From Cryptomeria japonica (taxonomy: Eukaryota; Streptophyta; Pinopsida; Cupressales; Cupressaceae): DNA of 64,000 bases. The notes under the pieces were generated by a model. The model was not told the DNA's origin. It searched no databases and worked only from the letters and a program-made list of their open reading frames with translations. Location: positions 142,689,541-142,753,540 of the forward strand of contig NC_081406.1 of the NCBI RefSeq assembly GCF_030272615.1, in the 5' to 3' direction. How positions within the stretch are numbered: the stretch's first letter is position 1; each line of letters starts with the position of its first letter. Positions 10,276-20,840 of this stretch are shown here, one piece after another. The position numbers and the translations under genes are program-made.

Positions 10276-13200
10276 GTAATAGATTCTGGGGCTTCATTTC
10301 ATGCTACACCCCATAGAAAATATTTTCTAGATTATGTTCAAGGTGATTTTGGACAGGTATATTTGGGTGATGATGAGCCCTGTCAAATTGTTGGAAAAGG
10401 AAAGATAAATATCAAGTTGCAGAATGGTAATGACTGGTTTTTGTAGGAGATAAGACATGTTCCTAATTTAAGAAGAAATTTAATTTCTGCAGGGCAACTA
10501 GGTAGTGAAGGTTGCATAATTACCTTCTCAGACAGTATGTGGAAGGTCACTAAAGGATCATTAGTAGTAGCTAAAGGTGCGAAGGTAGGCACATTATATC
10601 TGTGTACTGGTAACACTTACTCTACCTTAGCTGCTATAGATAAAGTTACTGCAAGGACAACAACAATAAATGTTGCAAGAACAGATTCGATAATGTGGCA
10701 CCATAGGCTTGGGCACATGAGTGAGAAAGGGATGAAAATCCTTCACTCCAAAAATCTATTGCCAGGACTAAAGAGGATTGATTTAGAGTTCTGTGAAAAC
10801 TATGTTTATGGTAAACAGAAAAGAGTCAGATTTCTCAAGGTTGGGAAAGAGAAGAAGAGTGAGAAGTTAGAGCTTGTACATTCAAATGTATGGGGACAGG
10901 CTTAGGTATCATCTCTTGGTGGCTCTTGTTATTATGTTTTTTTTATTGATGACTCAACCAGAAAAACATGGGTATATTTCCTAAAGCAAAAATCATATGT
11001 TTTTGAAACTTTTAAGAAATGGAAAGCTTTGGTTGAGAATGAGACAGGAAAAAAGTTGAAGTGTCTCAGATCGGATAATGGAGGTGAGTATTGCAGCAAA
11101 GCATTTGAAGATTACTGTTCCTTAAATGGGATTCGAAAGAAGAAGACAGTTCCATGAACTCCACAGGAAAATGGTGTGTCAGAGAGAATGAATAGGACTA
11201 TCATGGAACGTGCAAGGAGCATAAGATTGCATGCTGGATTGCCCTTACATTTTTGGGCAGATGCTGTATATACTGCTATCTATTTGATAAATAGAGGACC
11301 TTCAACCCCTTTGGATGGTGGTATTCTAGAGGAGGCATGGACTGGTAAAAAGGTAAATTATTTTTTTCTAAAAACTTTTGGTTGCGAAGCTTTTGTCCAT
11401 GTTGATAAAGAAAATAGAACCAAGCTTGATGCTAAATCTCAGAAATGTACCTTCATTGGATATGGGATAGATGAATATGGCTATCAGTTATGGGATTTTG
11501 AAAATAAGAAAATAATTAGAAGTAGAGATGTTATATTCAATGAGAAGGTTATGTATAAAGAACAGATGCAGGAAAAGAAGCATGAACTAAACAAACAAGA
11601 ATATGTGGTGTTGGATGAGATTCCTGAAAATGAAATGCCACAGGTACCTGATGCTCAGCAACAACAGATTGTCCCACAAACTCTTGCAAGTGTTAGACAT
11701 TCTATGAGGACAAGTAGACCCCCTGAAATATTTTCTCCTTCTTTGTATTCTATTTTATTAACAGTTTATGGTGAACTAGAAGAATATGAAGAAGCAATGC
11801 AGATAGATGCCAAACAACAGTGGGAGCTAGGCATGAAAGAGGAGATGGACTCCTAGATGAAAAATAAGACTTGGGACTTAGTCCCTTTACCTGTAGAAAA
11901 AAGAGCCTTGCCTAACAAATGGGTTTATCGGCTGAAGGAGGAGGAAGGAGGTCAAAAAAGATATAAGGCCAGACTTGTGGTAAAAGGTTTTGCAAAGAAA
12001 AAGGGTATAGATTATGATGAAATATTTTCTCTAGTTGTAAAAATGACTTCAATTAGAACTGTACTTAGTCTTGTGGCTGCAGATGATTTACATCTTGAAC
12101 AATTAGATGTCAAAACAACTTTTCTCCATGGAGATTTGGAGGAGGAAATTTACATGTTGCAACCACAGGGATATGAGGTCAAAGGTAAGGAGAACTTGGT
12201 GTGCAGGTTGAAGAAAAGTTTGTATGGCCTAAAGCAAGCACCCCGATAATGGTATTTAAAATTTGATATTTTCATGGCTGAACATGGTTATCATAGATGT
12301 CATTTTGATCATTGTGTATATTTTAAGAGATTTGATAATGGCAGTTATATTATCATGTTGCTTTATGTTGATGACATGCTTGTTGCTGGGTCTAACATGC
12401 AACATATAAATGATCTTAAACAGAAATTAGCTAGGTCATTTGCTATGAAGGTTTTGGGTGTAGCTAAGCAAATTCTTGGTATGAGGATTACACGGGACAG
12501 GAAAAATAGAACCTTGAATTTGTCCCAAAGTGAGTATATAAAGAAGGTGTTGAAAAGATTTAACATGCAGAATGCAAAAGCAGTTAGTACACCTTTGGCT
12601 AGTCATTTCAAATTGACTAAGGAGATGTGCCCAAAGGCACAAGAAGAGGTTAATAAAATATCTAACATCCTGTATTCATCAGCTGTTGGCAGTCTGATGT
12701 ATGCAATGGTATGCACAAGGCCAGATATTGCACATGTAGTGGGAGTTGTGAGCAGGTTTATGAGTAATCCGGGTATGGAACATTGGAATGCTGTGAAATG
12801 GATTCTTCGGTATTTGAAAGGAACTACTACGAAGGCATTATGTTTCAAAGGATCTAATGCTGCTCTGAGTGGATTTGTTGACTCTGATCTGGTGGGTGAT
12901 ATTGATTCACGGAGGAGTACTACAGGGTATGTTTTTACTATAGGGGGAACTGTAGTCAGTTGGATTTCTAGGCTGCAAAAGGTTGTTGCACTTTCAACCA
13001 CTAAAGCTGAGTATGTTGCTGCTACAGAAGCCAGCAAGGAGATGATTTGGTTGCAATGTTTTCTGAAGGAATTGGGTCAGACACAAGAGGATAGCCCATT
13101 GTATACTGATAGCCAGAGTGCCATTCATCTTGCAAAGAACTCTGCTTTTCATTCAAGGACAAAGCACATTCAGCTCAGGTACCACTTCATCTGGACTGTT

Positions 13201-13281
13201 TTGGAGGAAGGTCAGTTACGGCTTGAGAAGATCCACACAAGTGCGAATCCTGCCGATATGTTCACAAAGGCAGTTCCATAG
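10276..13281 (+). pseudogene. Copia pol: protease, integrase, reverse transcriptase, RNase H
   Basis: All in one frame with the gag knuckle. Protease: VIDSGASFHAT (catalytic Asp) near 10277-10310. Integrase: zinc-binding His pair in MWHHRLGHMSEKG near 10690, with one Cys of the CxxC pair replaced by Tyr (CENYVYGK); catalytic core IDDSTRKTWVYF, SDNGGEY and PQENGVSER near 10945-11190. Reverse transcriptase: VKTTFLHGDLEEEIYM, SLYGLKQAPR and the active-site LYVDDML at about 12362-12382. RNase H: DSDLVGDIDSRRSTTGY, KAEYVAATEASKE and DSQSAIHLAKN. In-frame stops lie at 10444, 10903, 11155, 11854 and 12247. The terminator follows AVP at 13279-13281. Most stops are explicable as single transitions from Gln, Arg or Trp codons. 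Confidence 0.94.
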
Positions 13282-13410
13282 GAGAAGCTGATTTCTTCAT
13301 CAGTTTTTGTTGGTCTTCTTGATTGATAATTGTGGAATTTATACCAGTCAAGTCCTAGTGTTTTATCCAGCGGATGTTGCATGTACAGTGGTGTCATGTA
13401 GTATCAGTCT

Positions 13411-13423
13411 CCAAGTGGGAGAT
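13411..13423 (+). other. Copia polypurine tract
   Basis: CCAAGTGGGAGAT directly before the 3' LTR, the usual primer site for plus-strand synthesis in plant Copia elements. Confidence 0.85.
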
Positions 13424-13887
13424 TGTTGAAATGTGGTGACTGATTAGCAAAGTACTATACACTTAGCATGTATCCTCGCTGGTGTCCGGGGTCGGGTTGG
13501 GCCCCGGGCAGGGGTTCGAGGGTGGCAGCCCCCGAGAAAAGCGAGGGTTCGGGGGCGGCAACCCCCGAGAATTTTTTTTTTTGCCATTTTTCGTTGATGA
13601 AAACCGACATTGTAATAAAACCCTAAAAAGGCCAACTTTGTTTGTTGCCCTAAAAATGCATGTTATAAACGACTGGGATGCTTAAGGCATTGTAAGGTTG
13701 ATGTACTATTTTTGCTGGATAATAAGAAAGATTGGACGGCTGTGTATGGTGGACGTAACCCATTCTGGGTGAACCACGTTAAATCTCTGTGTTATCTGTG
13801 TCCTGTTTTATTTCTTTATCTTCCGTATTTAAATCTGCATATAATTGTTAGTTCATATTTGCTTCGGATCTGCTTGAAACCCTAACA
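13424..13887 (+). mobile_element. 3' LTR of Copia element
   Basis: 464 bases with the same ends as the 5' LTR. It is longer by a tandem duplication of about 33 bases around 'ggttcggggg-cggcaaccccc-gaga' at about 13514-13575. Four G-tracts lie at 13488-13508. Confidence 0.93.
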
Positions 13888-13892
13888 ATTGT
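13888..13892. repeat. Copia target-site duplication, right
   Basis: ATTGT, identical to the empty site in copy B and one base from the left copy ATTAT. Confidence 0.85.
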
Positions 13893-14462
13893 ATCTAGTC
13901 TCAATCTATGACCCCTATGACCCGATAATGACTCAAATAATTCTCCATGATTATACAAGAATCAAGAATGCTCATGATTGACCAGGGGCACATCACATAT
14001 ACTCAAAACATAGTCATAAAACATTGACACACAAAATAGTCACAAAACATTGTCACATATTATTCAAAAATTTGCCTCTAAATATGGTCAAATAAGCTCT
14101 TGGCTATTTGATTATACAAAAAAATGTCTTACAAATCATCTCATGGGATTTTATACAAAATTTGGCATTACAATATGTGTGATTCAACTCATCACCATTT
14201 TAATATACAAATCATCTCATGGGCTTTTATACAAAATTTGGCATTACAATATGTGCGATTCAACTCATTGCCATTTTAATATACAAAATTTGGCATGTAC
14301 ATATGTACAAATCAGCTCATTGCCATTTAAATATACAAAATTATGCCCCTAAACATGTAAAAATCAGCTCATGGGCATTTATATATACAAAAAATGAATA
14401 TAGAACAATTCGTCGATGATTTATAAAAAAATCTCAAAATCTTTCTACTCTGAACCATAGAA
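13893..14462. other. Spacer with short tandem repeats in the transposon
   Basis: At about 14100-14400 the phrases 'atctcatgggnttttatacaaaatttggcatt' and 'ttcaactcattgccattttaatatac' recur with a period near 80 bases, three to four imperfect times. No gene. Conserved in copy B (60905-61491). Confidence 0.65.
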
Positions 14463-17358
14463 TCAATCAAGTGAGCCTTCAGGATCGGCTCTAACTCGTA
14501 TTATGTCAATTATTGCCTCGTGGTCAGATTCATGAACTTTCCATAAAATCTTGTTATGAGGTCTACCACAATACTTCATCAAATGAATATTTGTTGCAAC
14601 AAGGTTAGAGAAATGAAGAATATGTCTATGTTTCAAAGTCCTCGAACAACCAAACATCAGAATTCTTGATAGGGTATCTCCAAAGCCATGTTCCTGTCAT
14701 GACAACAGACCGTATTGGGTACTCAATACTCTCTTCGTTAATGATTGTGGTTGTCAAATTTCTTCTAGGCTCAACACAACGATACAAATAGTAATATGTT
14801 CCTTCTTCATTGTTCTCTTCTGCAACAGCTGCATACACATGACTTGCATTTTATAGAGTGTTAATTAATACCAAAAATAAAGTATGATGTACAACAAAAT
14901 GAACCAAAAAAAATACTTGCAAAAAACATAACTCAAAAAATCACCTGAATCCACTAGGTCGGATACATGGTCAAAATCCACTGATGTCTCCATCTGGCTC
15001 AATTGTAGTGCTTTGGGAATTTTGATATGAATCAATGGGAACCAATGGTCTACAAGACCATTTGTGAACCCACTCTTGTGATTCACATTCTTCCCACAAA
15101 CAATACATGCATGAAGAGCAAAAACATACCATCCGTCTCATATAAATTACCAGTGAATTTGAATTTGAACTCATAAATGAGTGCATGTCACTCGATCCTA
15201 CAACTGTACAACAATCTAAATAGTTTTCAATGTTAGATTCAATGATCAACCAAAAATATCTACAAACCATTGATGTACCTGGATTACCTGGACCCATCGT
15301 AGACTTACACCATCACACAATTGTTTCTGCATCTATCAACTTAGCACCACCTTCGTACTTCAATTCTTCCCTAGCTAGGGCTCTTTTCACACATGCTCTT
15401 GCACCATCATGCTCTCCCTTACCATGTCCAGCCTCAGTGAAATTCTAAAAATGTTGTACACCGCTTGTCATATGCATCCTTGCATTCTTGAATTGTGCGG
15501 TGCAATTATATGACCGTATTAAGTATCGGTTGTATCGTATGTTCCTTTCCCTTAAACTATCATAGAAAACTTTAAAGCTTCCTTGTACAAACTCTGATGA
15601 ATGAGTACGATCATCACTTATGTAGAAGTGATACTCTCTTACAACCTTTCTATCCTCCTCTGTGCTATCATCTGCATGCATGAATGCTATGTGTACAAAA
15701 ATAGAAACTTGTGTAGAGTGATAATACATGGATTGTACTTCATTTTGAGGTTATAGTGTATAATTTTCAGTGAAATCAATGATAGAGACAATGGTGCCAA
15801 GAGGAAATGTGTCCTTACATAACTTGAATTTCTCATCTAACCATCGAGCTCTATGTGTATGCATTATGTACTCATAAACTAGTTTCTCTTGAAACATTTT
15901 CATAAATTGAGCTACACATATATCATTTTTCACTAGCTCACATCTCTTCAAATCTTTTCCATCTTTAATTCCATATGTGACTGTCTTGTATTTTCCGAAA
16001 GAAACTAGTTTCGTACCAATTTCATGTGTTCTCTCCAAATGTATGCATGTTGATAAACGTTGCAAACCACCACATATAGCACAAGAACCTTCCAAAGAAG
16101 GCATCTTATAATAAATGCAACCATCATGTCTATTACATAGCACACTTGAAATAAATTCTCTTACCAACTTAGGAGGTGCTTGTATATTACATTCCTGCAA
16201 AACATCATTAGTGTGCAAAGTATAACAAATATGACGAAAAATATCATAATGCATGGAAAATTCAATATGCATCTTACAACAACACGTGGTGCATACATGA
16301 TTAATCATAATATAAAAAGTTTTTGCCATTTCAAAAAATCTTTGAGAAATTCTTATTTGAGGAAACTTTTGAAGAAATCTTTCATAAAATTTAGTTTGTC
16401 ATATCCAAATAGTGTTTGACATGTGGCTCACGATTTGTAGACCCAATTCGCCTTCTAACAACATCTCTTTGGTTGGGCGAAACTCTTGTGTTGTCATGCC
16501 AAAATTTTTCAATTAATGTTTTTAGTGCATCAACAACAACCTTGTCTTTGCGTGGTAGTCTACTTGAGAATGCCCAAAGAGAATTATTGTTAGGTTCCTC
16601 TATTTTTTCCCACCTCTTTAATGCTTTACTTAATGTTATTCTACTAACGTTTAATGACTTACTTGTTTTCCTTATCAAACAATCTTTTTTTATTTTCTTG
16701 CTCATTATGGTTGATGTAATGACATGTCGAGTAGCATTAGAATATTTAGTATCTGATTTTGAACCAATAGCTTGATATGCATCAAATAGATTTCTCACAA
16801 TAGTTCTTTCACTGTTACTTTCGGACGATCTTAGGCCTAGAATTTTCATTGTCTCTCTAAAATTCAAATTTTTAATCATTTGAATAATTAATTGACATCT
16901 TGTAGTTTGATTTAAGTTATTAAAATAAATTTTCCATATTCTTTTAACCATTCTCCTACAAGTTCGTTCATTCATTTTATTGGGCATTGACTTCAATATA
17001 TTCTCATCAATGTCAATTAGATACTTTGGTTTCCTAGAAATGATTCTAGGAGGTGTTAACATCGGTGCATTATGTACATTCAATTCATCAAGTAGAGAAG
17101 GTGTAATATGTTCATCATTTAATTGATTATTCAATGCGTTATCTTCTTCAATTGCATTAGGTTCAAATGGTAAATCAAATGTCTCTTCTTCAATTGCTTC
17201 AGGTGCATTATATTCGTTTGGTAAATCGAATTGAGATGTTGAGGATGACATACCTCTTCTCCCATTGTTCTTATGTCTCACAATTTCTTCATACGCTGCC
17301 TTTGTCTTTCCTTTTGAGCCTCTCGTTGTTCCATCGTTCCTCGCTTGTTCTTTTCCAT
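14463..17358 (-). pseudogene. DDE-like transposase-type gene of the DNA transposon (copy A)
   Basis: Read from right to left. The start is uncertain: an ATG at 17358-17356 (MEKNKRGTMEQREAQ) is one base out of frame with the long open frame that ends at 16391. A basic region with a likely helix-turn-helix (LNVSRITLSKALKRW, about 16612-16660) suggests DNA binding. Then come a frameshift after 16391, a Cys/His-rich block (CNRHDGCIYYKM, GSCAICGGLQRL, about 16060-16150), a core with REYHFYISDDRTH, the stretch RSYNCTAQFKN (about 15481-15520) and GHGKGEHDG (about 15401-15432). From general knowledge, a widespread and poorly characterised eukaryotic family has SDGC-x-QFK and HGKG-x-x-DG at these places. 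Here the Asp of SDG is Asn. A probable intron follows near 14845-14945, then C-terminal pieces to 14463. Stops at 15751 (private), before FTEAGHGKG (shared) and after DAETIV (shared) show it is dead. Not assigned to a named superfamily. Confidence 0.65.
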
Positions 17359-17540
17359 GGTTGATATCGGTTGTCCTAAATAGAATCATATTACATATAT
17401 ATGTAAACAAAAGGTCATAAACAAACAAATAACCATAAATATGCATCTTATCACTATTTTTTGGAATCAAACTATTAAACAATCAACATACTATTGACAA
17501 AAACTATAAGAACACAATTCAATCTTTGAAATCATGCAAA

Positions 17541-17606
17541 AACAAATAATTCACTTACTTCTATGTATAAAACAGTGATAGAAGTGCAGACACAGTTCTA
17601 GTGGGG
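17541..17606. repeat. Leader block, copy 1
   Basis: 'ttcacttacttctat' followed by 'agaagtgcagacacagtt' and 'agtgggg' recurs at 20351-20400. The two direct copies flank 2.8 kb containing the purine tract and the gap. It lies just upstream of the transposase-type gene. Confidence 0.7.
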
Positions 17607-17675
17607 CCTTCACGACCTCAAAAACTTCTTTTGAGGCCGTTGAGGCTCGTGGGCAACTAAAACTATGTCTATAAA

Positions 17676-17925
17676 CCATGTACGCACTACATTAATAACC
17701 GCGTACGCGTTGTTAGTCAATAAATGTTGACAAGCCCAATGGTATTCTTTTTTCCCATTTTGGACTAATAAGTAGTATGTATGCACTCCTAAGCCTAAAA
17801 ATGTTATCACATGGTAACAAATAATGGGCTCAGTACAGTAATAAGTACCGCGTATGCGCTTCTTTGCCTTAAGAAAGTTATGGTAGGGCAGTAGAACTAA
17901 TAGTTTCAGTACCCCGTACGCGCTA
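17676..17925. repeat. Right palindrome array 1, upstream of the transposase-type gene
   Basis: Variants of GCGTACGC at about 17680 (catgtacgcac), 17698 (ccgcgtacgcg), 17778 (gtatgtatgcac), 17848 (ccgcgtatgcgc) and 17912 (cccgtacgcgc). They are the same core as in the left array and lie about 320-560 bases upstream of the minus-strand gene start, so they may act as both transposition and promoter sites (inference). Confidence 0.7.
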
Positions 17926-17940
17926 TTAGGTACTAGTAGA

Positions 17941-18500
17941 AAAGATGTGAATGAAGAGGGAGGGAGGGAAAGAGAGAGAGGAGATGAGAGAGAGAGAGAG
18001 GAGGAGAGGAGCAGGAGGGAGAGAGAGGAGAGAGAGAGAGAGCGAGGGGGGGAAGAGTAGGCGTGGAGGGAGAGAGGAGGGGGGCGAAGAGAAGGAGGAG
18101 GAGGAGAGGGGAGAGGAGGAGCGAGGAGGGGATGGGAGGAAGAAGGGGTATGAGAGAGTAGGGAGAGGAGGGAGAGGGAGGGAGAGGAGAGAGGGATGAG
18201 GGAGAGGGAGAGGTGAGGGAGAAGAGGTGAGAGGAGAGAGGGGGAGGAGGGAGAGGGAGAGGGAGAGAAGAAGGGAGAGGGAGAGGAGGTGGAGAGGTTA
18301 GAGGGAGGGAGAGAGGGGAGAGATGAGAGGGTGAGAGGGAAGGTAGAGAGAGAGAGAGGTAGAGGGAGTGAGTGAGAGGAGAGAGAGGGGGAGTGTGCGG
18401 TGAGGAGAGAAGAGGGGTCATGGAGGAAGGGAGGAGGGAGAGAGTCAGGGGGGGAGGGAGAGGAGAGGGGAGAGGGCGAGAGAGAGGGGGGAGGGAGAGC
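17941..18500. repeat. Purine-only (GA/GGA) low-complexity tract, left of gap
   Basis: Almost uninterrupted A and G on the plus strand. Apparent open frames of Pro/Ser/Leu or Gly/Arg/Glu repeats on both strands are translations of this tract and are not genes. Confidence 0.95.
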
Positions 18501-19000
18501 NNNNNNNNNNNNNNNNNNNNNNNNNNNNNNNNNNNNNNNNNNNNNNNNNNNNNNNNNNNNNNNNNNNNNNNNNNNNNNNNNNNNNNNNNNNNNNNNNNNN
18601 NNNNNNNNNNNNNNNNNNNNNNNNNNNNNNNNNNNNNNNNNNNNNNNNNNNNNNNNNNNNNNNNNNNNNNNNNNNNNNNNNNNNNNNNNNNNNNNNNNNN
18701 NNNNNNNNNNNNNNNNNNNNNNNNNNNNNNNNNNNNNNNNNNNNNNNNNNNNNNNNNNNNNNNNNNNNNNNNNNNNNNNNNNNNNNNNNNNNNNNNNNNN
18801 NNNNNNNNNNNNNNNNNNNNNNNNNNNNNNNNNNNNNNNNNNNNNNNNNNNNNNNNNNNNNNNNNNNNNNNNNNNNNNNNNNNNNNNNNNNNNNNNNNNN
18901 NNNNNNNNNNNNNNNNNNNNNNNNNNNNNNNNNNNNNNNNNNNNNNNNNNNNNNNNNNNNNNNNNNNNNNNNNNNNNNNNNNNNNNNNNNNNNNNNNNNN
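18501..19000. other. Assembly gap of exactly 500 N
   Basis: 500 consecutive N inside the purine tract. A round number suggests a placeholder of unknown true length caused by failure to assemble or sequence the tract. Confidence 0.98.
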
Positions 19001-19380
19001 AGGAGAGGGAGAGAGAGGGAGAGAGAGAGGGGGGAGGGAAGGTAGAGAGAGGGAGAGAGGTAGAGGTAGGGAGAGAGGAAGAGAAGAGGGGGGAGGGAAG
19101 GAGGGAGAGGGGAGAGAGAAGGAGGGAGAGGGAGAGAGAAAGGACACAGGACACTATATGACTGATCTCGATTGTGACTATAGGAATTACAAAAGAATAG
19201 AAAGAGGGAGGGAGAGAAGAAGAGAAAGAGGGATGGGGTATGGATGAAGGGAGAAGCGGAGAGAGCAAGAGAGAGAGGGATGGGGTATGGAGGAAGGGAG
19301 AAGGGGAGAGAGAGAGAGGGAGAGGGAGAGGGAGATAGGGAGAGAATAAGGAGGGGGGACGGAGCGAGAGGAAGAGATAT
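19001..19380. repeat. Purine-only tract, right of gap
   Basis: Continuation of the GA-rich tract. A non-purine island 'actgatctcgattgtgactataggaattac' at about 19160-19190 recurs at about 19856-19887. The unit 'ggatggggtatgga-ggaagggaga' repeats here and at 20393-20560. Confidence 0.93.
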
Positions 19381-19384
19381 CGAA

Positions 19385-19680
19385 TCCAGGACACAATATG
19401 ACCCTAAGAACACAATATGACCCCTAACAACATCTAAGGGGTCATAGGGTGTCCTAAGGGGTCATATGACACTATAATATCCCTTAGCACACCATAGGAC
19501 CTATAACGACACCAAATGGTGTCCTAAGGGGTCATAGAACACCATAGGACACTTTAGAACACCATATGGTGTTGTTATGGGTCATTGGGGTCCCGAGGGG
19601 TCTTAAGGGGTCACAGGACACCATATGACATCTTAGGAAACAATACAACCTCTAATGACACCTAAGGGGTCATATGGTGG
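19385..19680. repeat. Degenerate minisatellite of AAGGGGTCATA / GGTGTCCTA units
   Basis: About ten copies of 'aaggggtcata' or 'ggtgtccta' and their near inverse forms ('taggacac', 'atgacc') in 300 bases. Units point in both directions, giving many small dyads. No gene. Confidence 0.75.
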
Positions 19681-20350
19681 GCTAATAAAATGATATATTA
19701 AATTTAAAGTTATGAATAGAACATCATACAACGAGACTCCAAGGGAACAAACAACGAGGCTTCCCTAAAAAGCAAGTGTAAGAGCTTGACCTAACCCTAA
19801 GACAACTACCTAAGTTCCAAAACATATGATGCTATTAAATTTGCAAGGTTATAAGACTGATCTTGATTGTGACTATAGGAATTACACACTTGATTTCTTT
19901 CAAGGGTATGTATTGTTCCAAGCTGTTTGACAAGTGATGATCATCATATACTACCACTTCCATGCATACAACAAACTTTAATTTCTTTAGGTGACAGGCA
20001 TTGTGTAACAACATAGGAACTCTCACATACCCACCACTATCATTCTACAAGACATCATCTATGTTACTCTCCCTCTTTCTCTTCCTACCTGTTGTTTCCT
20101 TCTAAAAAACATATTGCAGATACTCTGACTCATCATGTTGCTTTGTTGACACTATTTTCCACATCTGCTCTGCTCATTAAAAACACATTCAAGAAGAATA
20201 TTGCTGCAGGTTTCCTTGTTTGTCATGGTAATACACTTGTGGTTCAATTTCAAACCCTATTCCTCCTATTCAATATATAGACACAAATCCATCAGTCAAT
20301 TTTCTTAGGAGAGCATACATGATAAAAATCAAAGAGGAAGTTGTAGACAA
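19681..20350. other. Transposon right arm, no gene seen
   Basis: Mixed-composition sequence with the second copy of 'gactgatcttgattgtgactataggaattac' near 19856. Short open frames have no motifs. It may hold upstream sequence of the transposase-type gene, but nothing supports a call. Confidence 0.5.
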
Positions 20351-20567
20351 GAAATAAATTCACTTACTTCTATAGAAGTGCAGACACAGTTGCAGTGGGG
20401 TATGGAGGGAGGGAGGGAGAGAAGAAGAGAAAGAGGGATGTGGTATGGAGGAAGGGAGAAGGGGAGAGAGCAAGAGAGAGAGGGAGGGATGGGGTATGGA
20501 GGAAGGGAGAAGGGGAGAGAGAGAGGGAGAGGGAGAGAGAGAGGGATGGGGCATGGAGGAAGGGAGA

Positions 20568-20598
<31 letters not shown>

Positions 20599-20600
20599 GC
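20351..20600. repeat. Leader block, copy 2, and second purine tract
   Basis: 20351-20400 repeats the block at 17541-17606, including 'agaagtgcagacacagtt' and 'agtgggg'. It is followed by about 200 bases of GGGA-rich repeats with the unit 'ggggtatggaggaagggaga'. Confidence 0.8.
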
Positions 20601-20635
20601 ACCTTGTATGCATTTGAGAGGGGGAGACAATACAC

Positions 20636-20760
20636 TTACATGTGTATATATATGTTTAATATATTATATATTATATGTATATACATATACTATATATACA
20701 ATAGATCATATTATATACATATTATATATTACATATATTATATATAGAATATCATATTAT
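20636..20760. repeat. AT dinucleotide microsatellite
   Basis: About 120 bases of interrupted TA/ATAT repeats, simple sequence next to the outer palindrome array. Confidence 0.9.
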
Positions 20761-20763
20761 GCA

Positions 20764-20840
20764 ATAGCGCGTATGTGTTGTTTATAGGAAAACAAGCGCA
20801 TACGCACTACTTACACCATAAGTACCCCCGTACGCGCTTT
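20764..20840. repeat. Right palindrome array 2 (outer)
   Basis: Three variants: agcgcgtatgtg, agcgcatacgcac and cccgtacgcgc. The middle one is preceded by TATAGGAAAACA, matching the TAGGAAAATGAG lead of the left-array unit, which ties the two transposon ends together. Confidence 0.75.

Larger units (their letters stand above)
8908..13887 (+). mobile_element. Nested Tnt1/Tork-like Copia retrotransposon
   Basis: A complete element by structure: TG/CA LTRs, primer site, gag, pol in Copia order (protease, integrase, reverse transcriptase, RNase H), polypurine tract and 5-base target duplication. It is inserted into copy A between the satellite and the transposase-type gene; copy B is the empty site. 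The two LTRs differ at roughly 20 positions (about 5 percent by eye), nearly all transitions. One frameshift and six in-frame stops make it non-autonomous. The lineage call rests on gag and protease-region resemblance to Tnt1-like elements and is tentative. Confidence 0.95.
13888..16973. repeat. Segmental duplication copy A, right part
   Basis: Continuation of copy A after the nested Copia element. It matches about 60905-64000 without large gaps and covers the spacer and most of the minus-strand transposase-type gene. The copy B match is cut only by the window end, so the true right limit of the duplication is unknown. Confidence 0.9.

Noticed and set aside
12603-13037. 144-codon minus-strand frame in Copia pol
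   Set aside because: Antisense shadow of the reverse transcriptase/RNase H region.
18372-19247. Gly/Arg/Glu-rich open frames on the plus strand
   Set aside because: Same low-complexity tract read on the other strand, also crossing the gap.
17610-19394. Long Ser/Pro/Leu open frames of up to 594 codons across the N gap
   Set aside because: They are translations of the GA/CT tract and of N; no composition or motif of a protein.
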